A program made the position numbers and the translations under genes. 64,000 nt of DNA. Origin: Lichtheimia corymbifera B2541. Lineage: Eukaryota; Mucoromycota; Mucoromycetes; Mucorales; Lichtheimiaceae. The DNA lies in assembly GCA_000697475.1 (NCBI GenBank), contig JNEU01000649.1, positions 1 through 64,000 on the forward strand. Direction: 5' to 3'. Below, in pieces: positions 55,196 to 64,000 of the stretch. The notes beneath the pieces were generated by a model. The model was not told where the DNA came from and did not search any database. It saw nothing but the letters and a program-made list of their open reading frames with translations. Position 1 is the stretch's first letter. Each line of letters opens with the position of its first letter.

Positions 55196-56862
55196 AGTCG
55201 TCTTCAAGGGGTATCGTGTTTGAGGGAGGGGGAGAAAAGTTGAAGACCGGAGAAGGGGAAAATGTATTTTACAAGCAGCCAACAACATACTACTTCTTGC
55301 CCATCATCATCATTTTCTTGTTCATATCCACGCACATGCACATACACACAACACACAACAAAAAGTTAAGTCAGTGAGTTTCATTGGTTGACCTGATTAG
55401 GAGAGTGGGCGTGCGTGCATGGATCACACAAATAGCATTGATGCTGCTTACGTGTGTGTGTATTATACTAATTCGCTTTGTTTGGCTTGCACTCTTACTA
55501 TATTTTTGTGTGCCAAGCAAGCATTTTGACATTGTATACATTACTTAATGAAGGAGTCTCAAATATACGCATGACATTTGTAAATGAAGAGTACATCTAT
55601 CTCCCAAGTATCTCAGCCGTACAACCCATGGTGCGTATTTTCCCCACGGTCCACGCTGACAACAAGTCTTTTTTGTCGTTCCGAACCCTGAGCAATTGTA
55701 GCACAAAGGTGAAAAGACCACATACTCTATCTACTACTTTGAAGAATAGTGTCCCCCATCTTGTCAAATTGTCATCTGATTTAATATTATAAAAAAATCT
55801 CATGTCATGTATATATACAAAAAATAGATGATGATTCTGATTACTGTATTGATAAGCACTCCTTCTTATCATGATGATATCTCTTGATAGGAAGATTTTG
55901 GGTGTGTGTGGGGGCGGAAAAGGAAATTACAACAGTGCATGTGAGATTGATTGATAGAGCTCTATTGCTATGACTACAGCAAAATACCTGGGTGTGTATG
56001 AATAAAAGAACGTGATCATATCGTTGGATGATGTGAGGGGAATTGCGTGTGTGTAACTCCCCCAAGGCACATGTTTACTTGTCAGAGTGGTAGGTGGTGG
56101 CAGGAGGTGGAGGATTATTATTATACTATATGCTTGGCATGAATGAATGTGGAATGTAGATTTGGGTATCTCACATGCTGTACACACATACGCGTGAATC
56201 TCAAGAGATCCAACATGCATGGTATTATTTTCATCTGCTATTCCCATCCATTCATTTACCCCCCATTGGGGTTGGTTGGTGGAGAGGGCGACCTAAGCGT
56301 GAGAATGTTTAATACCCCGCACGAGCAATAACAATTTTTTTTTGGTGTTGTATGACACATCCCGCCTGCCTGCCAGCCATGCAATCACATGGGGCCAAGA
56401 AAGGGAGCGCTGTTGATCTGTCTTTCCGAAAAAGGTTCTGCAACAACTGATGCTGACGGATAATTATATGCCGTGTCACCAGGAATCAGGAGTCGTCCAC
56501 CTTTAAAAGTATTCGAAACATCGGGGGGAATGTTTACATAATCCCTTTCTGAAATCAACAGGAAAGAAAAAAGAGAAACAAAACGTTTTAAAGAGAGAGA
56601 GCCATGTGCATATATGTAATGTATATTTTCACTTGAAAGTATTTACAGCAAGCAATCGAGAGAAGGGTTTTGGATGAATGATGATGATGAGGGGAATGAT
56701 ACAAAGATAACAATGAATGTGTGCGAAAGAGAGAGAAAGAGAGAAATAGCAGTGGAATGGATAAGGTCTAGCTAGCTAAAGGCATGATGCAAAATGATGA
56801 TGAGGGGGGTTGGTGATAGTAAAAAGTAATGAGAGGAAAAAAAGTATACATGTAAAGATGAT
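55196..56862. other. 1.7 kb without a convincing gene
   Basis: Between Gemin6 (minus) and the Mig1/CreA-type gene (minus). Open frames at 55478-55792 (plus) and 55597-55872 (minus) overlap antisense, and both look partly protein-like; neither has a domain, and I cannot choose. The rest is AT-rich and GA-rich 3' sequence (56700-56860). Confidence 0.4.
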
Positions 56863-57630
56863 TTAGAGAGAAGGAAAGACAGAATGGATCGAGGGTAGAG
56901 CCTTATCAGAAGCCACAGCAATAGGAGGAAGGACTCGAGCTTGAGGAGGACGATCCATTAGATCAAGCAAACTTGAGTTGGTTGTAGTAGGTACGGCATG
57001 TTGTTGTTGAGGACGAGCAAACACAGGGCACCAATTTGCGCATTCAAGAGGTGCCAATTTTGGAGAAGTGGAGTGGATAGCCTTGGGTGATCCCATGGGT
57101 GACAATACACGAGGTGAAAGGGTTGGCGAGTTGCCAGGTGTGAAGAGGAACTCTGCATCCGAATCAGAATGTAAATGTTCACTAGCTGAAAGAGCAGGTG
57201 ATGTAGGTGCCGAAGGGGGTGGTGTGATAATCACAGATTGTTGTTGATGTTGATCCAGCGATTGAGTAGTAGCAGGAGAAGGTTTAGCTCTCTTGTTGGA
57301 AGATGCCTTTTGTTGACGACGTTCACGGCGCTTGTTGGGAGAAGTGTGGATACGAACATGACGAGTAAGCTCATCTGATCGTGAAAAACGTTTTTCACAT
57401 CCAGGAAAAGTGCATTGATGTGGCTTCTCACCGGTGTGAGTGCGAATGTGACGAGTTTGATGTTCAAGACGATAGAACGACTTGGGGCACATGGGACATT
57501 TGTAGGGACGTGGAACGTTAGCCTTATCAACCGCAGCAATAGGGCGCTTGGCTGGTGTAGTGTTGACGTTGTTGTTGGAAGGTGGTGCCATAGAAAGGCT
57601 CAAAAGGCTGGAAGCTGCTTGCAGCGACAT
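56863..57630 (-). CDS. Mig1/CreA-type two-finger C2H2 repressor
   Basis: Single exon of 255 residues. Two C2H2 fingers, [20 protein letters not shown] and [20 protein letters not shown], joined by [10 protein letters not shown], are the glucose-repressor type that binds GC-rich boxes (Mig1/CreA). Finger 1 has [10 protein letters not shown] and finger 2 [10 protein letters not shown], the recognition helices of that family. A basic block (KRRERRQQ) and a Ser/Pro-rich tail with several Ser-Pro sites follow. The frame continues upstream of the ATG at 57630, but only with GTG. TATA box at 57705-57714. Expected role: carbon catabolite repression in the nucleus. Confidence 0.9.
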   Translation of the reverse strand: MSLQAASSLLSLSMAPPSNNNVNTTPAKRPIAAVDKANVPRPYKCPMCPKSFYRLEHQTRHIRTHTGEKPHQCTFPGCEKRFSRSDELTRHVRIHTSPNKRRERRQQKASSNKRAKPSPATTQSLDQHQQQSVIITPPPSAPTSPALSASEHLHSDSDAEFLFTPGNSPTLSPRVLSPMGSPKAIHSTSPKLAPLECANWCPVFARPQQQHAVPTTTNSSLLDLMDRPPQARVLPPIAVASDKALPSIHSVFPSL

Positions 57631-58030
57631 TGGGGATGGATTTGATAAAAGAGTAAGTTTTTGAAAAAAGAAATGTGGAGTGAACTTTGAATTGCTCACG
57701 GGTCCTTTTTATACAGGTGTCGGATTGCGATGTGTAGCGATAGGAAAAAGGGCCACCGGAGTGTCAATGCGTTGTTATTTGGGGGGTTCATGGGTGGGGT
57801 CGTATCGGGTGAAGACCGGAACATGAGTGGAACAGGCGACTTTTATGATCACGCAATCCAAAATCATCCGTTCCCCGACGACCACATTTTCCAACTTGGT
57901 GGCTTATCAATTTTACCATTCACTCAGTCCCACTACCCACCAACCACCAACCAAATCACTCCAACTGAGAGAATGCTGCAATATCACCTTTATACTCGTC
58001 GTCACTGCTACTCCTCTTTATTATTCAACT
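57631..58030. other. 400 bp divergent promoter region
   Basis: Shared by the Mig1/CreA-type gene (minus) and RRP43 (plus). It holds a TATA box for each side: 57705-57714 (minus) and TTTATAC at 57989-57995 (plus). Confidence 0.5.
57705..57714 (-). promoter_or_regulatory. TATA box of the Mig1/CreA-type gene
   Basis: GTATAAAAAG on the minus strand, 75 bp upstream of the ATG. Confidence 0.5.
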
Positions 58031-59042
58031 ATGGCCAGTTACGAAGTCTTTAGCCGTATACAACCACACGAATATCTACGTCGTTTCCTTGACCAGTCCA
58101 TTCGTCCCGATGGTCGCCCTCTTGATCGCTTTCGAAAAACTCTTATTACAACCGATTCTATTGCAGCTGCCGATGCCAGCGCCATGGTCCGCTTAGGTGG
58201 CACCGCGATCGTGTGTGGTATCAAGGCTGAAGTATGCGAACCCCACGTAGAACGACCTGATCAAGGCTATTTGGGTATGTATGCATAAAAGCAAACGCGA
58301 TGGACACACGCCATGACTCACACACGCATTCCTTGCTTGCATAGTTCCTAACGTCGAGTTATCACCCATGTGCTCATCAAAGTTCCGCCCTGGTCCCCCT
58401 CCTGAAAGTGCTCAAGCCATATCACAATTGATCCATGAATTGTTTTCAAGGTAAATTCACCATACGAATTCATGCATTACATTTCTAATGACGATGATGT
58501 CTACTTACTAGTTGCAATATCCTTCCACTTGAATCGCTTTGTATTGAATCTGGTAAAGCTGTCTGGGTGCTTTATGCAGACATTGTGTGTCTCAATTACG
58601 ATGGCAATATCACGGATGCAAGTTTACTGGCTTTGACAGCAGCCCTGAACAAATGTAAATTCTATTTGGGATGCAACATTACCTTTCGTGATCCGCTGAC
58701 ATGTGCTTTTACATTTCCATAGTAACATTACCAAAAGCATCAGTATCCGAATCCATGGTGGTTGAAGCCGATGCATCTGATCGAGTGCCTATAAAGTTAG
58801 CACGAGTACCAGTGGCATCCACATTTTGTGTCTTTCAACAACCCTATGCAGTCCTCTCCGACCCGAATGAAGCCGAAGAGTCACTTTCACGCGAAACAGT
58901 GACAGTGGTATTGGATACGACAGGTCAACTTTGTATGGTGCATAAAAATGGTGGCAACAGCGTACCCATGGATACCTTCAAGGCATGCTTTGATCGCGCT
59001 AGTGAGCGGACAAGTCAAATTGCGGTTCTCTTACTCAAATAA
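58031..59042 (+). CDS. RRP43: exosome complex subunit Rrp43 (EXOSC8)
   Basis: RNase PH-fold ring subunit of the RNA exosome, which trims and degrades RNA in nucleus and cytoplasm. Four exons (58031-58274, 58345-58450, 58512-58654, 58723-59042) give 270 residues. Typical blocks are [56 protein letters not shown] and [20 protein letters not shown]. The order and length match human EXOSC8 rather than Rrp42 or Rrp45. All four exon phases agree. Confidence 0.92.
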
Positions 59043-59735
59043 AGTTGGCTGTGTACACCGTATGATGATTTTTTGGCATTGTTTGTTGTTTATTTTCTCC
59101 GTATGTATTGGTTGATAAGGGGGAGGGAGTGAGGATCAGATCATGTTGTTATAAAATCCGATATGTGCGACTTGGGGGGAGAGGGGAGAAAAAAAGACAT
59201 TACAAAATTGGTGCATAAACTGTGGGGGGAAAAAGCGTATAACGGTTTTTTCCTAAGGAATCTTACTAAAGGTTATCCCGAGTAGCAGCATGTGCTTTAA
59301 AATGAAGCATGTGCGCTGCGCTGAGTTGCACATGTGTGGTGCATTGAATGGGGGAGACACAGAAAACATGACCCCCCAACGTGGAGAGAAAAAGAGATTC
59401 AAATGATTGATAAGGCTCGATACGCGGGGCAATCGGGGAAAGTGGAGAATGTAATTGCCATAAACTGGAAACAAAAATCAACATGTAAAACTGCTTACAA
59501 TAGCACACGACCGGGGGTTAGTGCCGTATTCCAGGGTCTCCAGCCGTTTTCACCCCGCACTCTGAGTGGAAAAATTTATCTTTACGCTTGCTTTTCTGAA
59601 TCTACCCAAGATCTCCCGCGCATTCTTGGCCTGTCGAACCCTTAATTCGGATACTGCCGAGACAGTCTTTCTCTAAAACCACTCCACTCAAATCTAACAC
59701 TGATATGATACCAAGATTATGTTATCCTCCACATT
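59043..59735. other. convergent 3' region
   Basis: Between the 3' ends of RRP43 and the CLASP gene. Overlapping open frames on both strands (59253-59645) have no domain and are left uncalled. Confidence 0.4.
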
Positions 59736-62700
59736 TTATTCGGAGACCACGTTTTGGCTAATGTAATGTTTGACTAGGCCGAGTTGGTCGACCCTGAGCA
59801 AAGGTGTAAGATAGCTCACAAAGAATTCTTCTCCAATAGTCTTGTGAATGCCAACAATGGCTTGCATCCATGCCACTCGTACACTGGTCTCTGAATGATA
59901 GCCGCTCTACATATGATATATCCCATCAATCATCATCATCATCTTTGATCCAAGCTTCCACCCCCCCAATTTACCTTTATCAAAATAGCGGTAGTGACAG
60001 CTTGTTTATCCAGCAATTCTTTCAGTACATGCTTCGGGATGTTGGGTGATAGCTGACCAATCCTGATAAGCAATACGGCCAAAGCCTTGTTGTGTTGTTC
60101 TCGCTCGTTCAAGAGGGACCATAATAATCGAATCCGTTCATTCTCGTCTGGGATCTTGCTGAATAAATCATCGAAAACATCTTCACAAGACGTCTATTTC
60201 TTTTACAAATCAACCTATTGTCTGCTACTCAGCAGCCACCACGTTTTCCTTTCCGCCATTTTGACTCGCTTCTTTTCCGCCTACCTCTTGATTCCGATCA
60301 TTTTCTATTCCGGTCAGAAGCGCATTTGCCAATGGATAAGCTATACACGCCGTTGGATCACCATGTTTTTTCCCATTCTCTTGATAATAGCTGAACACGG
60401 CCGATTGGTTGTTCAAGAGTCGTTTGACGAGCCTGATTGCTTGAATCTTGATTTGGACATTGTGCGACGTGGATTGCAAAAACGTGATGATACATTCCAT
60501 AAGCGACAGGTACATTTTCCCGGTATCATTCCTAGGTTCGATCGGGCCAATCCATAAATCGCCTTCACCCGAATAAATATGATGACGCTGGATAACAGGT
60601 GTGGCATCTGATAAAGCCTCCAGTTGTTGAATGATGGCTTCGGAAGGTTCTTGTCGCTGTAAATGACGAATACATTCGGCTAGCTTTTGCATTCGTATTT
60701 GGATCAACCCCGCAGTTGGTTTTTCTTCATCGGCAGATACTGTATCCGCTGATGTATTATCCTTTTCAGGCTAAATCGCATGCTCCCCATTAGATAAAAT
60801 ATGTCATCCCCTCCCCTTCCCATGCAAGTTAAATTACCTGCTGCACCTGCTCCTCCTCTTCTAATGCTGTGATACCCATCGAGTTGTCGCTGCTGCTGTC
60901 ATGACTTTGCCTTATACTCATTTTCTCCACTGCTTTTTCAAAGTCCCCAGACACCAAATCGAATACATGTTCATTACTCAATTTCAGTCGGCCTGCGAGC
61001 AAAACGAGACGTGTGTAATATTCAGATGAAGGATCTTGTGTGGCATCTTGCAGCATAGAAAGAATCAATACAAGGCATTGACGAATATTGTTCCCCTCTT
61101 CCAACCATGGCTGATCGTTGTTGGTGGTGGATAGCCATGATTTCCCTTCTTGGCAAATCTCCGTATCTTGGTCAATCTCCAATCCGACAAAGGTGCATAC
61201 AAGCTCATCAAGCCATTCTAACAAGTACTGCCTGCATGGTGATGGATCATGTTGTAAGGAGGATAAAAGATGAACGAGTCGTTCTGGTATCTGTGGATCC
61301 TGATGGTTGAGGAAGAATTTGAGACGTGCGAGTCCTCTGGTGTAAAGAGACCTTGTAGCACTCGGTAGCTCGTCATTTTGACTTGCTGAAATCATGACGG
61401 GAAGATATTGCTCCAAGGTAAGCACACGTGTGAAAATGCCAGCAAGGCAATCCCAAGATGTAAGTGTTTCATGAAGAATGGTGTCGTCGTAACGTGAAGT
61501 AAGATAGTTGAGGAGAATAGGGACAAGTGTGTTGATATCAGGAATGTCACGTGGTAAAGGGGAGGATGGATAATGTTTCAATTTCCCTGCAAGCATTCGA
61601 ATCGCCCTGCAATTGCTTGTAGCATCGTTGCTATTCAACATTCCCAATAATGCTGCTGAACTTAGTGATGCGAGTGACATGCGCCTATCCACTTCATCAT
61701 TTGGTGTCTCTATTGATGTTGTTGGTGCTGCTGCATCCTTTTCCTCCTCTTCTTCTTCCTTTTCCAGTGATCGTTTGCGAGGAATTGTTGATGTCGATCG
61801 AGTAAGTCTACGTCGTCGTGGTATTGCTGATTGAGAAGGTGTTGGTTGTGGTGATGGTGGATGACTGATACTGCGTATCCTCGATTTTGATGAAAGAGCC
61901 GTAGCAGGTTGTTGTTGTTGTGATGGCGTCCTTTTGGGTTCCAATTTTGAAAGCTGCTTCTGTGTAACAGCATCAAACCCTTGGATCAATCTAGAAAGTT
62001 GTGTAAGAAATGTGTTGAAATTGGGACCCCATTAAAGCTTTTATATACCTTGATGCACGTTCCGGCCAATGTGTTTGAAATAGGGAATAAAGACTTCGAC
62101 TGGCTTCTCGCACTGAAGGTGCAGCATCCACCAACCCCTTTGTCAGGCACGTTTCAATGTTGTCAGTGTTGTCAATATGGGATGCATGGGTCTCCAAGAT
62201 AGTTTGCAAATGTAACATGGCGTGATGACGAGCCTGTACATTCTTATCATTCATCAGGGCACTGACATGCTGAAGTGTTCGATGTCGAAAAGGCGTGTTG
62301 GATAAAAAGGATCGAGTCGCTTCCATGGCATTCGTGGCAATCATTCGTTTCGTGGAGGAAGCGCATCGCAACAAGCATAACAACAACGTATCATGCGTAT
62401 AAATATCAATGTCGTATCCAAGTTGCTTTCCAAGGTCGGCGATCACGTTGATGCCTGCAAGAGATAGCGATGTTCGTAGACTGCCCACCTTTATACCATG
62501 TTAATAGATCATCCATCAAACAAAAAAGATATGTTACTCACACATTGGACTACACCACTGGAGAGTGCGCGCATCTCGCGTACAATTGAGTCTTTCCATG
62601 CCTTGTCTCCTCCATTCAACATGTTGTGTAAAGTCTGCAATGCCTTTTCTTGATCTTGCCAGTTGTCGTCGGCATTGCTGTTATGGCCAAGGGCAGTCGT

Positions 62701-62812
62701 AATGGCAGACAGTTGACGTTCAAGCTCCTTTGTGTTTGTAATCTTGACGAGACAATGAGTACGATTCCATTGGGTGATTGTGCAGTAGACCTACGTTGCT
62801 CAAAGCGGCCAT
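59736..62812 (-). CDS. CLASP/Stu1-family microtubule plus-end protein
   Basis: Stabilises microtubules at plus ends and kinetochores. Seven exons (62795-62812, 62542-62742, 62049-62488, 60838-61990, 60240-60770, 59975-60193, 59736-59906) give about 910 residues. HEAT/TOG repeats occur at both ends. The linker is basic, Ser/Pro-rich and carries two S-x-I-P motifs with Arg/Lys neighbours (SAIPRRRR, STIPRKR), the EB1-binding signal. The TOG-type LRTSLSLAGINVIADLGKQL block follows the second intron. The first exon is 18 nt (MAALSN), and only this start joins in frame to NTKELERQLSAI. The exon 5 donor (GTGGCT or GTGGTG) is uncertain by three bases. Confidence 0.85.
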
Positions 62813-63204
62813 GCATAGAAACAGTAGTGGGAAAAGGAACAACCCAACTCCGTCAGCTGCCATGGAGACAATGTCGTGTACCAGAAATGTCCTTTGACCT
62901 GGCATATTGAGATAACCCTCTACAACTATCCTTCTTTTTCATACGTACTACAACTCCCATATCCATACTACGCACGATGGTGGAAGGTGGTAGGCGCCTT
63001 TTGTGATGGGCATGTACAGGTGATAGATAGCTAAAAAAGATGCCATGATAGGAAATTGCTGTCATTCATGAGAAATATTATCACCTGGCTTGCTTTGGCT
63101 AAGGATCGTTGACAGAACATCAGACTCAATCACCATCCCTGAGTGGCCATGATACCCCATACATAATAACCACTTGCATTCATGATCTAGATTACTGCGC
63201 TCAT
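62813..63204. other. upstream region of the CLASP gene
   Basis: No gene supported; promoter and spacer to the repeat array. Confidence 0.5.
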
Positions 63205-63475
63205 TTGTTACATATCCTTCCCCTTTCTTACCCTTTCTTACCCTTTCTTACCATCTTACCCTTCAACCTTACCCTTTCTTACCCTTCGACCTTACCATCT
63301 GGCCTTACCCTTTCTTACCCTTCAACCTTACCCTACATTTATCGTCAATCAATGTTGGCATTTATCGTCAATGTTGGCGTTTATAGTCAATGTTGGCCTT
63401 GCCCTTTCTTACCCTGCGACCTTACCATCTGGCCTTACCCTTTCTTACCCTTTCTTACCAGGGTAAGAGTACCCT
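63205..63475 (+). repeat. imperfect CCCTTTCTTA tandem array with an inner ~20-bp repeat
   Basis: Ten-base units (CCCTTTCTTA) occur in perfect tandem at about 63215-63250 and again in scattered, diverged form to 63465, mixed with CCTTCGACCTTACCATCTGG blocks. Between 63335 and 63395 a different unit close to TTTATCGTCAATGTTGGC repeats about three times. The array overlaps the last codons of the gene to its right. Confidence 0.7.
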
Positions 63476-63832
63476 AAACATATCGACTACGTGCCGTACA
63501 CGCAAGCCATTCATCATTGCTGGAATATTGTCTTGTGTGCGCCTGTGCACCAAAGTGGGTCGCCATAAAACGCCATCTTGATCGTTTGACACAGCGAGGC
63601 GATGAGCAAGTGAGCCTAAGAGGGAGATCAAAGTCATCAGACGGTGGCAGATGATCCAGACGACATATTTACCAAGGAGGCTCAGGATATGGGTCACTTT
63701 TAAAGCAGAGTCAACAATGCCAGGAGTCGTATATTCTACCATTACATCTTTATTTGGACTGCCTCTTAACGCAACCCTTTGATCCACGAATGACTGTAAA
63801 TGGTTATCCCCATAGATCTCATTACATACAGC
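63455..63832 (-). CDS. 3' part of an unidentified gene reaching toward the right edge
   Basis: Two minus-strand exons, 63673-63832 and 63455-63615, join in frame across a clean intron (GTAAAT...CTCTTAG). An AG acceptor (CACATAG) precedes the first, so earlier exons should lie to the right, probably beyond the window. The peptide has VALRGSPNKDVMVEYTTPGI, LKVTHILSLL and GVLWRPTLVHRRTQDNIPAM. No domain is recognised. The stop codon lies in the CCCTTTCTTA array, suggesting the repeat altered the end of the gene. It may be a decaying member of the family seen at 25-28 kb and 50 kb, but I see no clear similarity. Confidence 0.4.
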   Translation of the reverse strand, partial: AVCNEIYGDNHLQSFVDQRVALRGSPNKDVMVEYTTPGIVDSALKVTHILSLLGKYVVWIICHRLMTLISLLGSLAHRLAVSNDQDGVLWRPTLVHRRTQDNIPAMMNGLRVRHVVDMFRVLLPW

Positions 63833-63839
63833 CTATGTG

Positions 63840-64000
63840 TAGTGGTTAGCTCTCATTTGTCATGTACTTTTGAAATATGATCAACATAAAGGCAAGTGTT
63901 ATTATGGTTATCGTGCTCTTTAAGTGGCAGCTTTACAGCCGTAAATAGCGAATGTCAGCATGATTATGCGAAGGAATGAATCAATAGGGACTGTGTGACA
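63840..64000. other. right edge, no gene seen
   Basis: Short stretch without a recognisable exon. Confidence 0.4.

Noticed and set aside
63205..63475. telomere-like repeat
   Set aside because: The unit CCCTTTCTTA is not a fungal telomere repeat and the array is short, diverged and internal.

Overview
This window is nuclear DNA from a filamentous fungus, most probably Mucoromycota (Mucorales-like). The evidence is many small spliceosomal introns (about 40-90 nt, GTAAGT-type donors, CTAAC/CTAAT-like branch points), short intergenic gaps, low-complexity Gln/Asn/Ser/His tracts inside exons, and the gene set itself: a UPF0658-type Golgi membrane protein, a methionine synthase reductase, a sestrin and a Gemin6 homolog. 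Ascomycete yeasts largely lack the last three. The species assignment is inference. All exon models were built by hand from reading frame, splice sites and family similarity recalled from memory; no database was searched.

Layout. 1-6.6 kb: gene-poor, with a dispersed repeat (470-1700) built of ~160-190 bp units and a decayed single-TM gene (3969-4600). 6.6-24.6 kb: gene-dense, with Cdc20, a four-finger C2H2 factor, a UPF0658 membrane protein, an RNase-H-fold protein, cytochrome c peroxidase, an ornithine cyclodeaminase/mu-crystallin protein, a TRIC-like channel, a small CRIB protein, an F-box/LRR protein and a sestrin. 24.6-29.4 kb: decayed coding sequence and repeats. 29.4-41 kb: ATP synthase OSCP, a Trp/Cys-rich unknown, ribosomal eL36, methionine synthase reductase, a two-module secreted protein and a second F-box/LRR protein. 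41-43 kb: second, longer copy of the dispersed repeat. 43.7-48.3 kb: a cysteine-rich metallothionein-like gene, two EF-hand genes in tandem and a SUR7/PalI-type protein. 48.7-50.4 kb: two decayed loci and repeats. 50.6-62.8 kb: CYSTM peptide, AP endonuclease 2, a small basic protein, Gemin6, a Mig1/CreA-type zinc finger, exosome subunit Rrp43 and CLASP. 63-64 kb: a CCCTTTCTTA-type repeat array and the 3' part of a gene that runs toward the right edge.

The genes are independent housekeeping or regulatory units, not a cluster. Themes recur, however: cell-cycle and cytoskeleton control (Cdc20, CLASP, CRIB effector), nutrient and redox sensing (sestrin, Ccp1, Mig1/CreA-type factor), RNA metabolism (Gemin6, Rrp43) and mitochondrial functions (Ccp1, OSCP). 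Methionine synthase reductase implies cobalamin-dependent methionine synthesis. Splicing is notable: three introns need GC-AG boundaries and several exons are only 9-26 nt long, so automatic annotation is likely to be wrong at these loci.
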